64,000 nucleotides of DNA from assembly GCA_002943765.1 (NCBI GenBank), contig PQWQ01000028.1, positions 124,001-188,000 of the forward strand, written 5' to 3'. Of the stretch, positions 36,613-50,288 are shown piece after piece. Position 1 is the first letter of the stretch. Every line of letters starts with the position of its first letter. A program made the position numbers and the translations under genes. Origin of the DNA: Psoroptes ovis (lineage: Eukaryota > Arthropoda > Arachnida > Sarcoptiformes > Psoroptidae). The notes under the pieces are model-generated. The model did not search any database. It saw only the letters and a program-made list of their open reading frames with translations, and was not told the origin of the DNA.

Positions 36613-39600
36613 TAGATTTCCATAATTTTTTCTTCGAATAAAACTTGAATAGAAAGTGACTGAACAAAAGAGTTAAACAAACATTTACCTTTTGAAAATT
36701 TTTACACATTTTTCTCCGATTTGTCTATGAAATAACAAATTACTGTGAGTTGAAATTTTTTTTTTTAATATGTTTAATGATATTTAAAGATATGTAAAAT
36801 AATAAAAATTACATATTTAAATGAATTCAAATATGTGAGAGTGAAACAATGTAAATGACATTGAAAATGTACAAATGAATCGATGTATAAATGAATTGAA
36901 TAGGACACAAAAATAACCAGAAAACAACATGTTTTTCGATGTTTACTTGTTTGAATTTATTCATTCATTTTATTTACCCATTGAATTAAATATATGTGTG
37001 TCAATTCAATGTCATCAAAAGGTTATCAAACAACAGATCTTTACTTCTTGTTGTTTCATGTCTACATAATTAATAATATTTTTATGTAAATATACTTTTT
37101 GATTAAGCATAATTGATAATTTTTTGAAATAAAAAAAATATTTGATACAATCTGTTGTATTTGCATTGAATATAAATTGAATACGTGTAACTTGTACGTG
37201 TCATGTTGAATTCGAAATGAAACAATACTCGATAATCAATTTAAACAAGAAATTTATTTATTTTTTGTATGAATTTTTCGGGCAAATTATCCTTTGTTGA
37301 TTCATCCACATTAAACATTCATTATTTCCAAGAATATCGAATAGAAAATAGTCGAGTGATCATGATGAATTTAAATGATTTTCAGTAGCAAGCAAATTTC
37401 GACCAAGAAAATATTTGAAATGAAATTTATTTGACACAAATGAACCTTGTCCTTGAATCGCCTTTGAATTTCTGGTGTATTTTTCTTTCCAAACATTTTT
37501 AATTTGACACATTCATTTTCCTTTATTGACATTAATGAGCATCGTAATGATATTGTTTCGTTTGAAACTGCAATGCTATTTGTGCACATGGTTCCATTCA
37601 TTTTCCAGTAAAAAAAATTGAAAACCAACCAATAGTGATGTTTCTATTCAATTTTTGTCCGAGGAAAACTTGATGTAAATTGTTGTTATTTTTCCAACAT
37701 TTTACATTCAAAAATGTTCATTTGTATTCGGATATTTGAAATTTTAAAATTTTAAATATTCAAATTTGTTTAAATTTTTTCTCGTCGTTTTGTTCAAATT
37801 AAATGTAATGAAAAATTTAAAATTTCATTGGAAAAATGTTTCAATTGAAAAATAATATTTCAATAATTTTTCAAATGTACACATATTATTATCATTGATA
37901 TTTGATTATTCATTTGATTTTATTATTCATTTGAATTTTTTTTAGAAATTTAATTTGAAGGCTTGATATTTTGCTTTTTGTACATTGTACATATTGATTA
38001 ATCAATGTTTTTCTTCCCTCGATACGACTAAACTGATTCAAAATTTTAAATGTAGGGTGACAATTGAATGCAATTGATTCAAAAATTGATTCAAATTTTG
38101 AAATTAATTTGTTCAAAATTTGAATTTCTTGATTTTTCTGGTGAAAAATCCCGGATCAAACTTCCGAATTTCAGAAAATAATCAATTTTGTCAATATTCA
38201 AATCCATTGATTCAATTAATTTTTCACTTTTTGTTCTGATCCATGTGTTTGTACCTTAAAATAAATTAATGGTACTTGATCAACAACAGAAAAGCAGCAA
38301 AAAAATCGATCAAAATCGATCGATCAATGTCCTTGTTTCAATGTACCGATTCGATTCGATGTTCAAATATTGTACAATAATGTACCCAAATATGATTGGA
38401 TGACTGGACTTACCAACTAACACCGAAAAGCTTTGAACTAGTTTTTTTTTTTCTTTCATTTCGCTTGTTTTTTGGCCATGTAAATCGATGACAAACAACC
38501 AAACGATCACAAAAACTCGTGAAATTTCGTTGAATTATTTGATGCTTGATTAGGTTTTTGATTATGAAAATTTTTTGAATTTTTAAAAATTGTTCAAATT
38601 CAAAAATAAACGTGTAAAAATTTTCTCAAGATTTATTATTGTTCATACATTGTTCAATGATTTTCTTTTTTTTTTGGGTGTCAAAAAATAATTTTTTTAC
38701 AAGTAATAATATTCAATGATGATGATAATCAATTTAATGACAAAAAATTGAAATAATAATTTTTGATTAATAATCATGGAACAAAGAAGTAAAAATCAAA
38801 TTCAATGAATTATTATTATTATTTCGAATATGAATTGATGTATTGATCATAGTATATTGATTGTGTGTTTTCGATATGAAATATCCAATTCAATTTTATC
38901 TTTTGAACCATTATTCATTTGAATATATGTGATTTGTCATATTGGTGTGTTTTCTCAATGATGATAATGATAATTCAATGAAAATGTGTGATAATTTTTT
39001 TCCATGATTTCGATTATGTATTTAAATCAATGCTTTTGAATCATTATTATTATCGTACCAAAAAATGTACCAAAATGTTCGGGTATACTTAGTTAGTTAC
39101 GGTTATTATTGTTATTTAGTCGTTGTTGTTGATGTTATTGTTGTAAATCTGTTTTTTAAAAATTTTGTCGATATTTTTCTATGTTGTATTAATCCAGTTT
39201 TGTGAAATTTTTTTCCGATTATGAATTTGAATAATTGAATAAATATTTTAAAAATTGAAAACAAAATAATCGTAAACCACTCGAGCTGTTTTGTCTGGCT
39301 GTTGATGTATTTGTTTGTTTGGTTTTGCTACCAATGCAAGAACCCAAATACACATCAATCAAATTGAAGTGATAAATTCAAATTGATTAGTTTCAAATAT
39401 ATAATCGATTAATCAATCAATCAATGGATCGATCGGTCGATCGATTATTCATTTTTGCTCCAATTATGATCAATTTTGATCTAAATTTCATTGAAAATCA
39501 GGTCTAAATCAGATCAGGATTTGGTCTAAATTTAGTCTAAAGAGTTATAACTTTCGATGTTTGCAATATTTCTCAATTTTTCTCAGTATGACCTGTTGCT

Positions 39601-41240
39601 TGTTCCAATAGCTCGATTTGATTATTCATTGATCATCCAAGCACACAACTAAAGAATGGTTCGAAGACTGAAGGAATTTGAATTTTTGTTAATTTGTTTG
39701 AATGAAATTCAATGCATATTTCAATGCACAAATTTTTTTATCGACAAAAATTTTTGGCCTCAAGGTATTTTGTGTGTGTTGAAAATTGTAGAAAGCAAAG
39801 AATGAGCAGATAAATACACTGTTTAGTTATGGTTTGTCGAACATTTTAAAAAGTAAAACTTAAAGTATGATAAAGAGGAATAATGAAATACATGAATGAA
39901 TGAATATTTGAATGTTTGAATATATTTATAATTATCAGCACACACATACACAGGTCTCTATGCACAATAAATGTCCGGCTCTGCACCATTTTCGCTCCTT
40001 GTTGTTGCAAGCTGGTCAGGGACTAGCCATTTTTTTTCTTTTTTTTTTCACCGAAATTTTTTTTTTTTTAGGGACCATCTGTCCTGTCGACGATCGGTCG
40101 TCAATCGTCGTCAATTGATGGTCTCGTATTTGTATGTAGTGTGTGCTTATTGTGTTCGACAGGTGCATTTGTAAATCGACAACAACAACAAAGAAACGAC
40201 AAAAGCAAATCACACAATCGACAATCAACCAACCAACAACAGTAAATATCCAGAAAAACCAAAAAGAAATAATTTGAAAATACTCGTAGTTTGTTGCTAG
40301 TAATTCAGTTTCAATTATTTGACACTTTTTCGAATGAATTTCACCGTAGAAATCTTGAAATTCACCAAGAAATCTTCAAATATAATTAATTTGATATGGA
40401 TTAGCGAATTAAGAATTATATTTTGTCATCCGAAATCCTTGAGCTTATTAGAATCATTGATTATAATTAATTAATGGTGAAATAGAATAATTTCTTTGGA
40501 CCTTGATCATCAACTAATCAAAATCATAATTCGTGACCGTAAAATTGAAATTGATACAAGTATAGTATCAATACAAGGACCATGTTGTGAACCATGGTCA
40601 TGAGTGTACAGGTGCTTTACAATTTGGTTTTTCAATTTTTTCTTTCGCATTTTCTTCATCAAAAACTACCCATGACCCATAGAATAACCTTGAATACAAA
40701 ACTTGTACACAACAGAAACAAAACAAACAAATACAAATTTAAATGGTCGAGAAACGAAATAAAATTTATTTATTATTTCTGTATAATTTAATATATATGG
40801 CACACCGATGACATTCACGGTCAATTAAAATGAATATTGAAATGGTGGAAAATATGTTGAGAATCATGATTAAATCAATCAAAAAATTTCAATGTGGTGA
40901 AATGTATATGTGTGAGGTGTCTATGAAGGTGTATGAAAGGGTTTAAAGGTGTTGAATTATCATAAAATCAATGTGTATTTATAACATAATAAGTGATTAT
41001 CATTGAAAATATTGTATTGTGAAAATGAAAAGACTGATTTGGTTGCATTGATTATTTTGAATCATATCATTTGAATAGTACTCATCCATTATTATTGTCA
41101 ATTAATTATTTGGTTTAATTAATAAATGATTATTGAATGTGTGAGATTAATTAAGATTTATATTATTTACAAGACTAGGAGCATTTAAGTATTTTTGTTT
41201 TCAAAGGGTTATGTGTGGTGTGTGCTGTATTTATAAGGTT

Positions 41241-42857
41241 TTAAACTTGAATCGGTACCATAATCATATTTGTTGCTGCTGGCGTTGCTGCTGTTGCCAC
41301 CGATGATGCTGTGGTTGATTGTTTTGATCGATTAATGTTATTTGAATTATTCGAACAACCATTATCTTCATGTTTCAACAGTAATGACATTCGTGAAAAT
41401 GTTCGCGAACACGTTTTGCAGCTATATTTTTTTATCATTGAATGTGTTTGCAAGTGAGCACGTAAATTTGAACGATCAGCAAATGCTCGGTTACAATATT
41501 GACATGCGAACGGTTTTTCACCCGTATGTGTACGAATATGTCCTAATGAATTTATAAGAAAAGAATGAAATAATAATTAATAATCAAGTCTATCAAATCC
41601 ATTTAATCAAAGTAAATTCAAAGATGATAATTACCTTGTAATAGCCATGGACGTGAAAATGCTTTACCACATAATTTACATTTACATGGCAGCGTATGTG
41701 TACGAATATGCATTTTCAATGCACCTAACGATACATAAACTTTTTCACAATGTTTACAACTAAATGATTTTTTTATTTGACTTGAACATAGAAATTCTTG
41801 ATGTTTCAATAGGCCATTATGTGTTGAATAGCTTTTATTACAATCATTACAATGATAACGTTCATTGCTTGATGATGATGATTTTTTCGATATTGATTTA
41901 CCATTATCATCATTAATATTCGAATCAATTTTCATATCTAAATCATTTTCAGATGATAATGTTGATGATGTTGATGAGTGAAGGCTAGAATCATCACCAG
42001 ATAATGAGCCATTCGTATTCAAACGTTGACTATTTGGTGATACAATTATTTTATTTACGGAAAAATGTTCACTCCAATTAATACTGTATGGTTGTATTCG
42101 TTGTTGTTGTTCATTATGATGTAGTTTTGAATAATTAATCGGATTTTTCACCAATTTTTCATTATTTTTATTATGGCTATTGATTATACTATAATCAATA
42201 ATCATATTATCATCATTATTATTATTATTTAATCGATTATTAGCAATTAAAGGCACCGGTTGTTGTTGTTGAAGTTGTTGATTATTCGATAATTGACTTG
42301 ATTTTTGTTCATTTAAATTTGTTCGACATAAAAAATCGGCAATTTTTGCAAATTTTGCTGGATATGGATAACTTGATACGAATGTTGATGATGGTATAAG
42401 CGGATTTGATGATGGTATTATTGTCGATGATGTAATACCATTAATATTATTATTATTTTGATGATTAGTCAAATTTGTACTATTGTTCGATTCTTTTAAT
42501 AGACTTTTAATGCTTAAATCTAGTCCTAATTTATTTTAGAAATGAGAAAATTCAACAAAAATTTCATTAAATAAATTCAAATTGTCAATTATGATGTGAA
42601 AATTATTAAATATGTCTTTTAAAAAATAAATTACCTTGATTATCATTCAATGTCATCATATTTGTTTGATTTTCTTGATCATTTCGCGGTGATAATGAAT
42701 ATACGGAATAATTTGGTGATGATAATGATGATGTAGTTGATGATGATGTTGGTGAATATAATGATTTCGGTGATCGTATCGATGATGATGTACCACCGAA
42801 CATTGTCAATGTTGTTGTTGATGATAATTTTTTCTTTAATAAAAATGCTTTAGGCAT
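41241..42857 (-). CDS. sna: Snail-family C2H2 zinc-finger transcription repressor
   Basis: Snail proteins bind CAGGTG E-boxes and repress transcription in mesoderm formation, epithelial-mesenchymal transition and neural development. Exons on the minus strand: 42857-42635, 42525-41635, 41542-41241; phases agree, 471 residues. The N-terminus [10 protein letters not shown] is a SNAG motif, which recruits LSD1/CoREST. The exon 1/2 junction creates QGLDLSIK, like the CtBP-binding P-x-DLS motif. A long Asn/Ser/Gln-rich middle follows. Five fingers fill about 297-435: [48 protein letters not shown] joined to [31 protein letters not shown] and [19 protein letters not shown]. The [16 protein letters not shown] and [17 protein letters not shown] blocks are diagnostic for Snail/Slug. 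The first and last fingers are C2HC, as usual. A short Ala/Thr tail ends the protein. Snail versus Slug naming is not meaningful outside vertebrates; Scratch is less likely. Confidence 0.93.
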
Positions 42858-43296
42858 TTTGAAAATGAAAATTTTTCAAAGTTTTTTCTCAAAATTTTTC
42901 AAAGAAATTCAAATACGAATGATCAACAGGAGATATGTTGTTTGGTGAAGCTTGTTGCGCATTCAAAGTCCAGAAACAACAGCAAAAATACTCTTGAACT
43001 TGTTCTAAAAATCTAAAAATTTTGAATGAATCAAAATTCATCGAAATGTTGTCCAATTTATTGGACCCATGGGACACAAACAAATACGTGTGTTTGTGTA
43101 TGTGAATGAATGAATGAAGAAAAACTAGCGTAAATACAACGACAACAACAACAACCACACAAACGTAAACGATAAATGTACCGAAAATAGCTAGCGCAGC
43201 AATGCTAGGGCACCGCCTTATCATCATCATCAACGCATATCAATTCAATGTTCAATGTTCAATGTATTCAAAACATATACGATTGAATGTAACATG

Positions 43297-43302
43297 CAGG
43301 TG
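43297..43302 (+). promoter_or_regulatory. CAGGTG box about 440 bases upstream of snail
   Basis: CAGGTG is the core bound by Snail zinc fingers 2-5 and by ZEB factors. Its position close upstream of snail would suit negative autoregulation, described for vertebrate Snail. A six-base match is weak on its own. Confidence 0.3.
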
Positions 43303-46300
43303 ATAATGTGGTGTGAGTGTGTGATGTTTTAATATTTTTTTGAATTTAATTTTTTCAAATTTTGAAAATGAAAATATTACACATTCGGATGCAATCGGAT
43401 GGGTGGGATTCGAAAATGGATGGGATGGTTCATCATCATTCGATCATTTGGTCATTTTCGAGATGTTATTTTTTGAATTTTCCCAAAAATGAAATAACCA
43501 TATGGCGAATGGTCTTAGTCTTATGTTTGTTCGATATTTTATTTGTTCTGATGAACATTATTTCTTATAATATTGATCATTGAATTCATTGCTCAAGGCA
43601 TTTTCAAAGGACTTTAAAGTGTAAAACATCTTTTGCTCTGTTTCTCTGGAAATATTGGATCAGAAATATTGATCAATTTGTCAATCTCCGATTGATTAAA
43701 CACATTTGAATCTTGATCATTTGGTGATAACTGCACCCTTGAGCTCGTTAATCCCAATTCCAATACGACTGAATTTATTTGTCCAGTCGAATTCCATTTG
43801 AATCTTGAGCCCTTTGATCACCCTAATCAGCCCAGCCACTGTTTCTTACCACGCTTAAGGGATGCTTGTGAGATGCCTTAAGATCGATCAATTCAAAGGT
43901 CAATGTTGAATGTCATTCGGTCATGATCATCTATCTATGTTTGCTTTCTATTAAATTATTCATAGATGATAATAATAATAATAAACGTCAAATTAGTGTC
44001 AAATAAATGTCAAATGTTTTTTAATGATTGAAATTTTAATAATAATAATAATAATCACACAATCACATAATCATAATGATCATAATAATCGAATTTTTGA
44101 ATGATTGATTTGATTTGATTGATTTGATTTTTCTTTCTTTCTCTACGTTTCATTTGAAATTTAAAATTTCAAATCAAATCATTTCAATCCATTATTATTT
44201 TCTTCGATTGATTATCATTACAATGGAATTCATTGATGATGATGGAATTTCTCCCATTATCTTCACCAACCATTGTTATACTAATCAAAAATTTGGCTCG
44301 ATATTTTTGTTTTGAATTTGACTTGATTAAATGTGAATGAATGAATGAGTGAATGAATAAATGATGAAAATATGTGCAATATTCAAATTTTCAAAAAATT
44401 TTGACAAAAATATGGGCTTGAAGGGCTTCAAAATGGTTCGATCATCATCATCATCATCATTGTCGTCATTGATTCAAAACAATAAATGGAGAAGATACCA
44501 TATGTTTGATTACTGATTGATGATGTTGAACGATGATGATGATGATCGGTTATTTCAATGAATTTTTTTGTCAATGAATTTTCAATGCAAAAGTCAAGAG
44601 ATGCAAATGCAAATTAATAATGGGTAAATATATGAATTATAATATGAATAATAAAAGCCAAGAAGCTAAATTAACGTGAAATGTGTGAATATTGAATAAA
44701 CAAATGGTCGATATTGAAATATTTGAATACAGAGATATATTTGAATGCGAGAAAGATGAGTTGTATTTATTCAAATAACAATTTCAAAATGATTGAATAC
44801 CTTTTTTTTCATTTGTTTGTGTGATATTATGTCAACAATAAAGGTTAAAGTTATGTGAAGGTGAAACATCATTGATGGGTATTTCGTTGCTTTGAGGATA
44901 TATGAATAATAATAATGTTTGTCAATAATCATCCATTTTGTCAAGTAGTTTATGAATGATGATGATGATTGATTCAAATATATTCATAGATTCAAAAGTT
45001 TTCCGAATGATTTTTGATGATGATGAAGATTCGATACCTATTTATGAGGTTATGAGGTTGATAAAAGGTATGACCTTTGAATGATATTGTCCTTTGAACA
45101 AAAATAAATAACCAAGAAAAAAAGATCAATAAAAATTTTCTGATGACATTTAAAGTCGTTTAAAGGTCATAATATTCACTGGTATTTGATTTAAATTCAA
45201 ATTCAATCTTAAATTCGAATCAATTGTATCCGATTGACGATTATTCAATGTTTCAATGTACACACAAAGATTGATCATCATCTTTATTATGGTAACATCA
45301 TTGATTTATACATACAAATAAAGAAGGTCGACAAAAATGTCCCAAAATATTGACCCATAAATTTATGTGAAATTTAATTTTGATAAATTCAAATATGCAG
45401 ACACACCGATCCTATTTTTAAATTGTCCCAAAGGTCGTTATGAACAATGGTAAATGAATAATCACAATAATAATTCACCATCTTTAACCTGTTGTTGTTT
45501 GAGAATACTGATCAATGATCATCAACGGTGATCATCGTTGGTGATAATTCAAAATTTTGAAAATTTTGTTGAAATATAATCATATCAACCATATAAGATG
45601 GCCAAGATGAAGGAACAAAACTCTCCTGCTGATTTCTTTTATTTCGATCTTCTTCGCTGGTCTTCTGATCTTGTTATGGTACCAGGTTAAGGCTCACAAA
45701 TTCAATGGCTACCGTATTTGAGATCTTTGTGCTTCTGTACGAAAAATATTCGATTCAAAACCATTGTCCCATCCATTGTTCGACGAAACACCTCGAAGGT
45801 TACCGAGAAATTCAAGTGAAAAAAGGTCGAAAATATTATGGTGATTATATTTGTCTTGGAATGGTTCGGTTTCTATGCAATGGTTCAAATGGAACCAACC
45901 AACTATTCAACCGACCGACGACAATAAAAAACACTTGCCATTTGACATTCCATTTCTTCAGTCGGTCGATCATAATCATAATCATCAACGTTACCATCAT
46001 TTATTACAATCACAAGGTGATTGTTTGATGGTATTGAATTTATGATGTGTCAGATGTGCTGTAATGATTTTAATGATTTCAAATTTGAAATAATCAAGAA
46101 AAATTTCAAATATTTTCGGGGCCAAAAACAAAAATCTGTCACCTTTTCTTCGAATTATAATGGTAATAATACAAATAATAATACCCGAATACCTGCCATT
46201 TCACATTCCATTCGGTGTTTTATTATTGAAGATTCAAAGATTTTCAAAGATTTCAATGATTCAAAGTGCATTTTAAGGTTGATTTTGATAACAAATTGAA

Positions 46301-46499
46301 AATTTCAACTGAAGATTTCAATGGAAATTTAATGTTTTTTTTTCTTCTGTGTTTTCTTATGATATTTCTTTGCATTGCTACCTGAAATTAATTTCGAATT
46401 TTCTTCCACATTTTTTGGAACAATTGAGATTGGAATTTATGTCTCTTTATCGTTGCTTTGAACATTGTTGAACAACAAGACCAATGTTGAACAATGTCA

Positions 46500-46592
46500 A
46501 TCTGGTATCTGGTGTATATCTGGTGCTCGAAAATAAATTTGGTACAAACCAACATTGCACCAGGTATCTGGTATAATCATAGATCTGGTGCA
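46500..46592. repeat. Iterated ATCTGGT motif
   Basis: Five copies of ATCTGGT, some extended to ATCTGGTGC, lie within 93 bases, together with the complementary GCACCAG at 46557-46563. The spacing is irregular. This may be an old tandem repeat or a cluster of binding sites. Confidence 0.6.
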
Positions 46593-47007
46593 CCTTTCTT
46601 TACTTGTCAATGATTCAAATGTATTTTATTTTGGTTTTAAATGAAAGTATTTCGTTGCATCTTTGAGTCTTTGTAAATGAGAAATGAATTATATGTGTAT
46701 TTATGCATATGTTTTATGTGTTTACGATGATTAATATATTTGAAATTGGCCGAATGGCAATTTCCTTTGACTCAAATCTGCACCAATTTCTACAATTTAA
46801 GACCGAATGACCAAACCCAAATCCGTTTTTTTTTTTTTTTTGCAACTTTATTCTTTGAATTGTTGCTCTGATCATTTCTAAGTAGAAACAGGTAAACAAC
46901 GACCAATGATGAACGAATGTGATGAATATATCAAACGTGAAATGATTGAAGTGAAATTTGGTTCAATTTTCGTGTTTATTTTCTACTCATTGAAAATCAA
47001 CAATTAA

Positions 47008-47065
47008 CAATTGTTGCTCATCATCATCATCATTCATTGATAATAATGATTATGAGCAACAATTG
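47008..47065. repeat. Perfect inverted repeat, 14-base arms
   Basis: CAATTGTTGCTCAT at 47008-47021 and its exact complement at 47052-47065 enclose a 30-base ATC-rich loop. Confidence 0.75.
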
Positions 47066-47277
47066 ATGATCATCAACATCATCAATCGACAATCATCACC
47101 CAAAATGTTATAATTTTCAAAATAAGTCTCTGTATGTGTAATCCAATAGAGAAAATCATTTCCGATTTAATAAAACGACAATCATTTAATATTGTAATAT
47201 TGATAATCACATATTAATACATTTGAATTGAGACAGAAATAGAAACCACATACGGTCTCTTATCATGTTCATTGTGT

Positions 47278-47305
47278 TCATCATCAGGTATATACCTGAT
47301 GATGA
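47278..47305. repeat. Perfect 28-base palindrome
   Basis: The sequence centred on GGTATATACC reads the same on both strands for 14 bases each way, with no loop. It runs into a GAT microsatellite on its right, so slippage and template switching are plausible origins. Confidence 0.85.
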
Positions 47306-50049
47306 TGATGATGATGATGGACACAGGAAGAACAAACTCACGAACTTTCAAAATCTAATTTTGTTCTTCTTTATTTCTTTATTTCGATTTGAAATTATTC
47401 AATATTTGAGGCTATAGTTAGGCCATTTGTGTCTTATTTTGTTGTGTTGTTGCAGCATTGTGGCCAAAAAACTAAACCATATAACACACTGTAAGGGTCT
47501 AAGCTTTTAGTTTTGCAAGGTTATTGTTTCTTCCACCACAAAATAAAGGAAAAATCGAATTGAATCATTGATCAATTTTATTTAGGTTATTGACATTTTA
47601 AAATTTAAATACGTGAATAAACAAACAAGAAATTGTATTTTCTTTGTCGAATGGCCATGGGCAAAAGTATTGTCCATTCGGTCATAATTTCCGTTTTTTG
47701 GGGTCGAATCAAGAAGTAAGAACCATGTTGACCCATCCATAATCCGGATGAAACAAGTTGTTTGTCCAATATAAATCAATCTAACAATGAACCAGTGTGG
47801 ACCAAATGGGCAAGGTGTATAAGGTGGCTGAATGATTATGAGGTCTATGCCTGTGTGTATGAGGTAAATGCTGGTGTTTTTTTTGTGTGTGAGAAATGTA
47901 TAAACTTTCAATAAAAATAGAAATCAATGCAAACAATGAAAGCGGAAAAAAAATTTAAATTTCAAAATTTTTCAATTGTAAAATCAATGATCAATGATCG
48001 ATGATTATATTTTTGAAGGAAATTTGAATATTTTCTGCTGTTGCTGCTGCTGGTGTTTCAAAGGTAAAAGGACAAACTATACCTTCACTCAATCGACGAC
48101 CAGTGCAAACATCGAACGTCGTTGAATGTTGAATTTGAATGACGTTCGAAGACGAATACCAAGAAAAGGAAGGAGAAACGACGACGATCATCATCATCGT
48201 TGAACAATATGGTGTATTCGTTGTATGAATGCATTCATTTAAATATCCTCGACATGAAAACACAGGTCACCACCATTTGATTATTTGCTATGATGATTGT
48301 CACATTGATTTTTGTCAAACATTCATTTGATATAAACCTGTATAAGCATTTTGAAGAAATCTCAATTCAAAGGTTTCAGGTTCAACATTTTTGAATTCAA
48401 TGATTTCAAAATTTTCTTTTGTTAAGATTTTCAATCTTCTATTCTTACACATTTTGTTCAATTTTGTCGAATTGTCTCCATAATATTTCGATATATGTCA
48501 AAATGGTCTTATATATGGTATGGTCTTCGAGGTCTTCCAGTCTTTCAAAGCTCAATAATAATTGATCCAAAAATAAAACAAGGTTCGGTCTCCGATCATC
48601 ATCGTTCATAGTACACCCGAAATAATATTGTTGGTGCACTAGTGTTCCTGCAACAGCACAGTGTTTGCTTAGGAAGCTTCGATTTTAAAAATGTCACTAA
48701 ATTTGAAATTTTATAAAATATTTCAATACCATATTGCTACCTCAATTAGTTCACATTTAAATAAATGAAAGAAAGAAACGAACGACAAAGGTACACACCT
48801 GCTCTAGATTTATTCATTCTTCCATTTTTGTACGTATATTTTCTTTAACCTTCTTCATACCTTTGAAAATTCACCTTTTCCAAAAGGTCTACAACCAAAT
48901 ATACACAAAATTCAATGATCTACATTTTGCTTTTTATTTCACTCTTAATGCTCGCACATATAAATCAACCAGTGTGTATTGACCAAGCCAAGCTATGAAC
49001 CATCACCGGATCCATTTCCCTTTTTTTTCTTCTGCTTTATTTTCTTCGAAAATCAAAGGTGAAAAAACTTGTCATTTGATTAACAATGAAATATTTATAT
49101 TAACAATAAAGCCATTTGAACATATGAAGCGCAGGTTATATGCCTGGTTTTAAATGGTTTCAAAGATTTGCTACGAGTGATTCATTTGTTTGGTTTTTGA
49201 AGGACATAGCCTGTGAAATTCAAGGGAATTTTCGGTTGTTTGGCTGAATTCAGAAACACAAACCGAGGAAAACCTTTACGCACTTTGTGTGCTTTATACG
49301 ATTTCACCTTATTACTTACCTTTGCTTAGGATTGGTCGGTGAATATAATTGAATTCATTCAAATAAAAATTTTAACTGGAAATTTTCATTTTTGCTTTAC
49401 TTGCATTATTTTCACCTGTTTCCAATCCATTCAATACAATAATGGCCAAGGTTGAACAAGGTCAAAGGATTTACTTTGAAATTTTTTGGTTGAAATTTTT
49501 CGCTTGAAAAGGAAAATATTTCTCTGATTTTACTTGTTATTCAATGATTTTAAGGATATCAGGTTCAAATACACCATCAATTGGTTTACATTCCATTTCA
49601 CATTTGATGCATTTAATTTCACTTATGGTCAAAATATGAAAATGAATTTTTCCTGAATTCATTTCTTCTCTCATCACTCACCAACCAGTAAGAAGTTTGA
49701 TACCGATTCAGTTTATTGACCGACTAAATCGAACAAGACAATTCAATAGTCTTTGGTCAAAAAATTTTACATAATAATATACTTATGGTCATTGGTTTGA
49801 TTTGTTTGGCTGTTGTTTCGATGTTATTGTTTTTCCAAGGAACTAATGTACATAATATGATGAATAAAATATCCTCCTAATGGTCGCCATGAATCGGACA
49901 TAATTTCTTTGATGATTTTTGTTCTTGATTTTTGGTTCAATTTTCAATGAAATACACTGAATGGATGAATACATCGTGTTATGAGGTAAATAATACATTC
50001 ACTCGTATGTCTTTCTTGTACGAGTTATTGACCTTTTTTCTTTCTTGAA

Positions 50050-50217
50050 TTACTTAGAGGTTTTTGAAGACATTGCAGCATTTGATGCTGCATTGCGTAG
50101 TGTCTTCGATGCTCGCGAATTGTTTCTTCGTAGCATCAAATTGTAAGAAATCAAATTATAAGAAATCAGAAGACAATCAAAGCCATCAGATTTCTTCTGC
50201 TTCTTATTCTTCGACAT
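50050..50217 (-). CDS. Candidate small basic protein, 55 residues
   Basis: An ATG frame on the minus strand encoding a Lys/Ser/Asn-rich peptide that begins MSKNKKQKKSDGFD and ends AASNAAMSSKTSK. It contains a direct repeat LLISYN/LISYN. The start has A at -3, and a TATA-like CATATAAATATAT lies about 60-70 bases upstream on the same strand, which would give a short leader. I know no homologue and see no polyadenylation signal close by. It could equally be chance or a piece of a longer spliced gene. Confidence 0.25.
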   Translation of the reverse strand: MSKNKKQKKSDGFDCLLISYNLISYNLMLRRNNSRASKTLRNAASNAAMSSKTSK

Positions 50218-50275
50218 TGTTACAAGTAAATTGAATTGAATTGAATGAAACACAGATAAATAAAACAAATGATAA

Positions 50276-50288
50276 TATATTTATATGT
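50276..50288 (-). promoter_or_regulatory. TATA-like element upstream of the candidate small ORF
   Basis: The minus strand reads CATATAAATATAT about 60-70 bases before the ATG at 50217. In AT-rich DNA such matches are common, so it supports the small ORF only weakly. Confidence 0.25.

Larger units (their letters stand above)
26493..41240. other. Gene-poor region on the 3' side of snail
   Basis: About 15 kb with no ORF above roughly 105 codons and no product I recognise. It contains AT-rich simple sequence, two small hairpins (28.41 and 36.57 kb), a short tandem duplication (30.33 kb), a GGT microsatellite (29.10 kb), a GAT repeat (34.0 kb) and a dispersed repeat with a GC-rich core (34.1 and 35.5 kb). 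Next to gaps of 80-300 bases between many genes in the first 22 kb, this desert is conspicuous. Regulatory sequence for snail or unannotated noncoding transcripts are possible. Confidence 0.5.

Noticed and set aside
37371..37628. Minus-strand 85-codon frame with several Cys
   Set aside because: Cys spacing fits no known family, start context is poor and there is no promoter signal.
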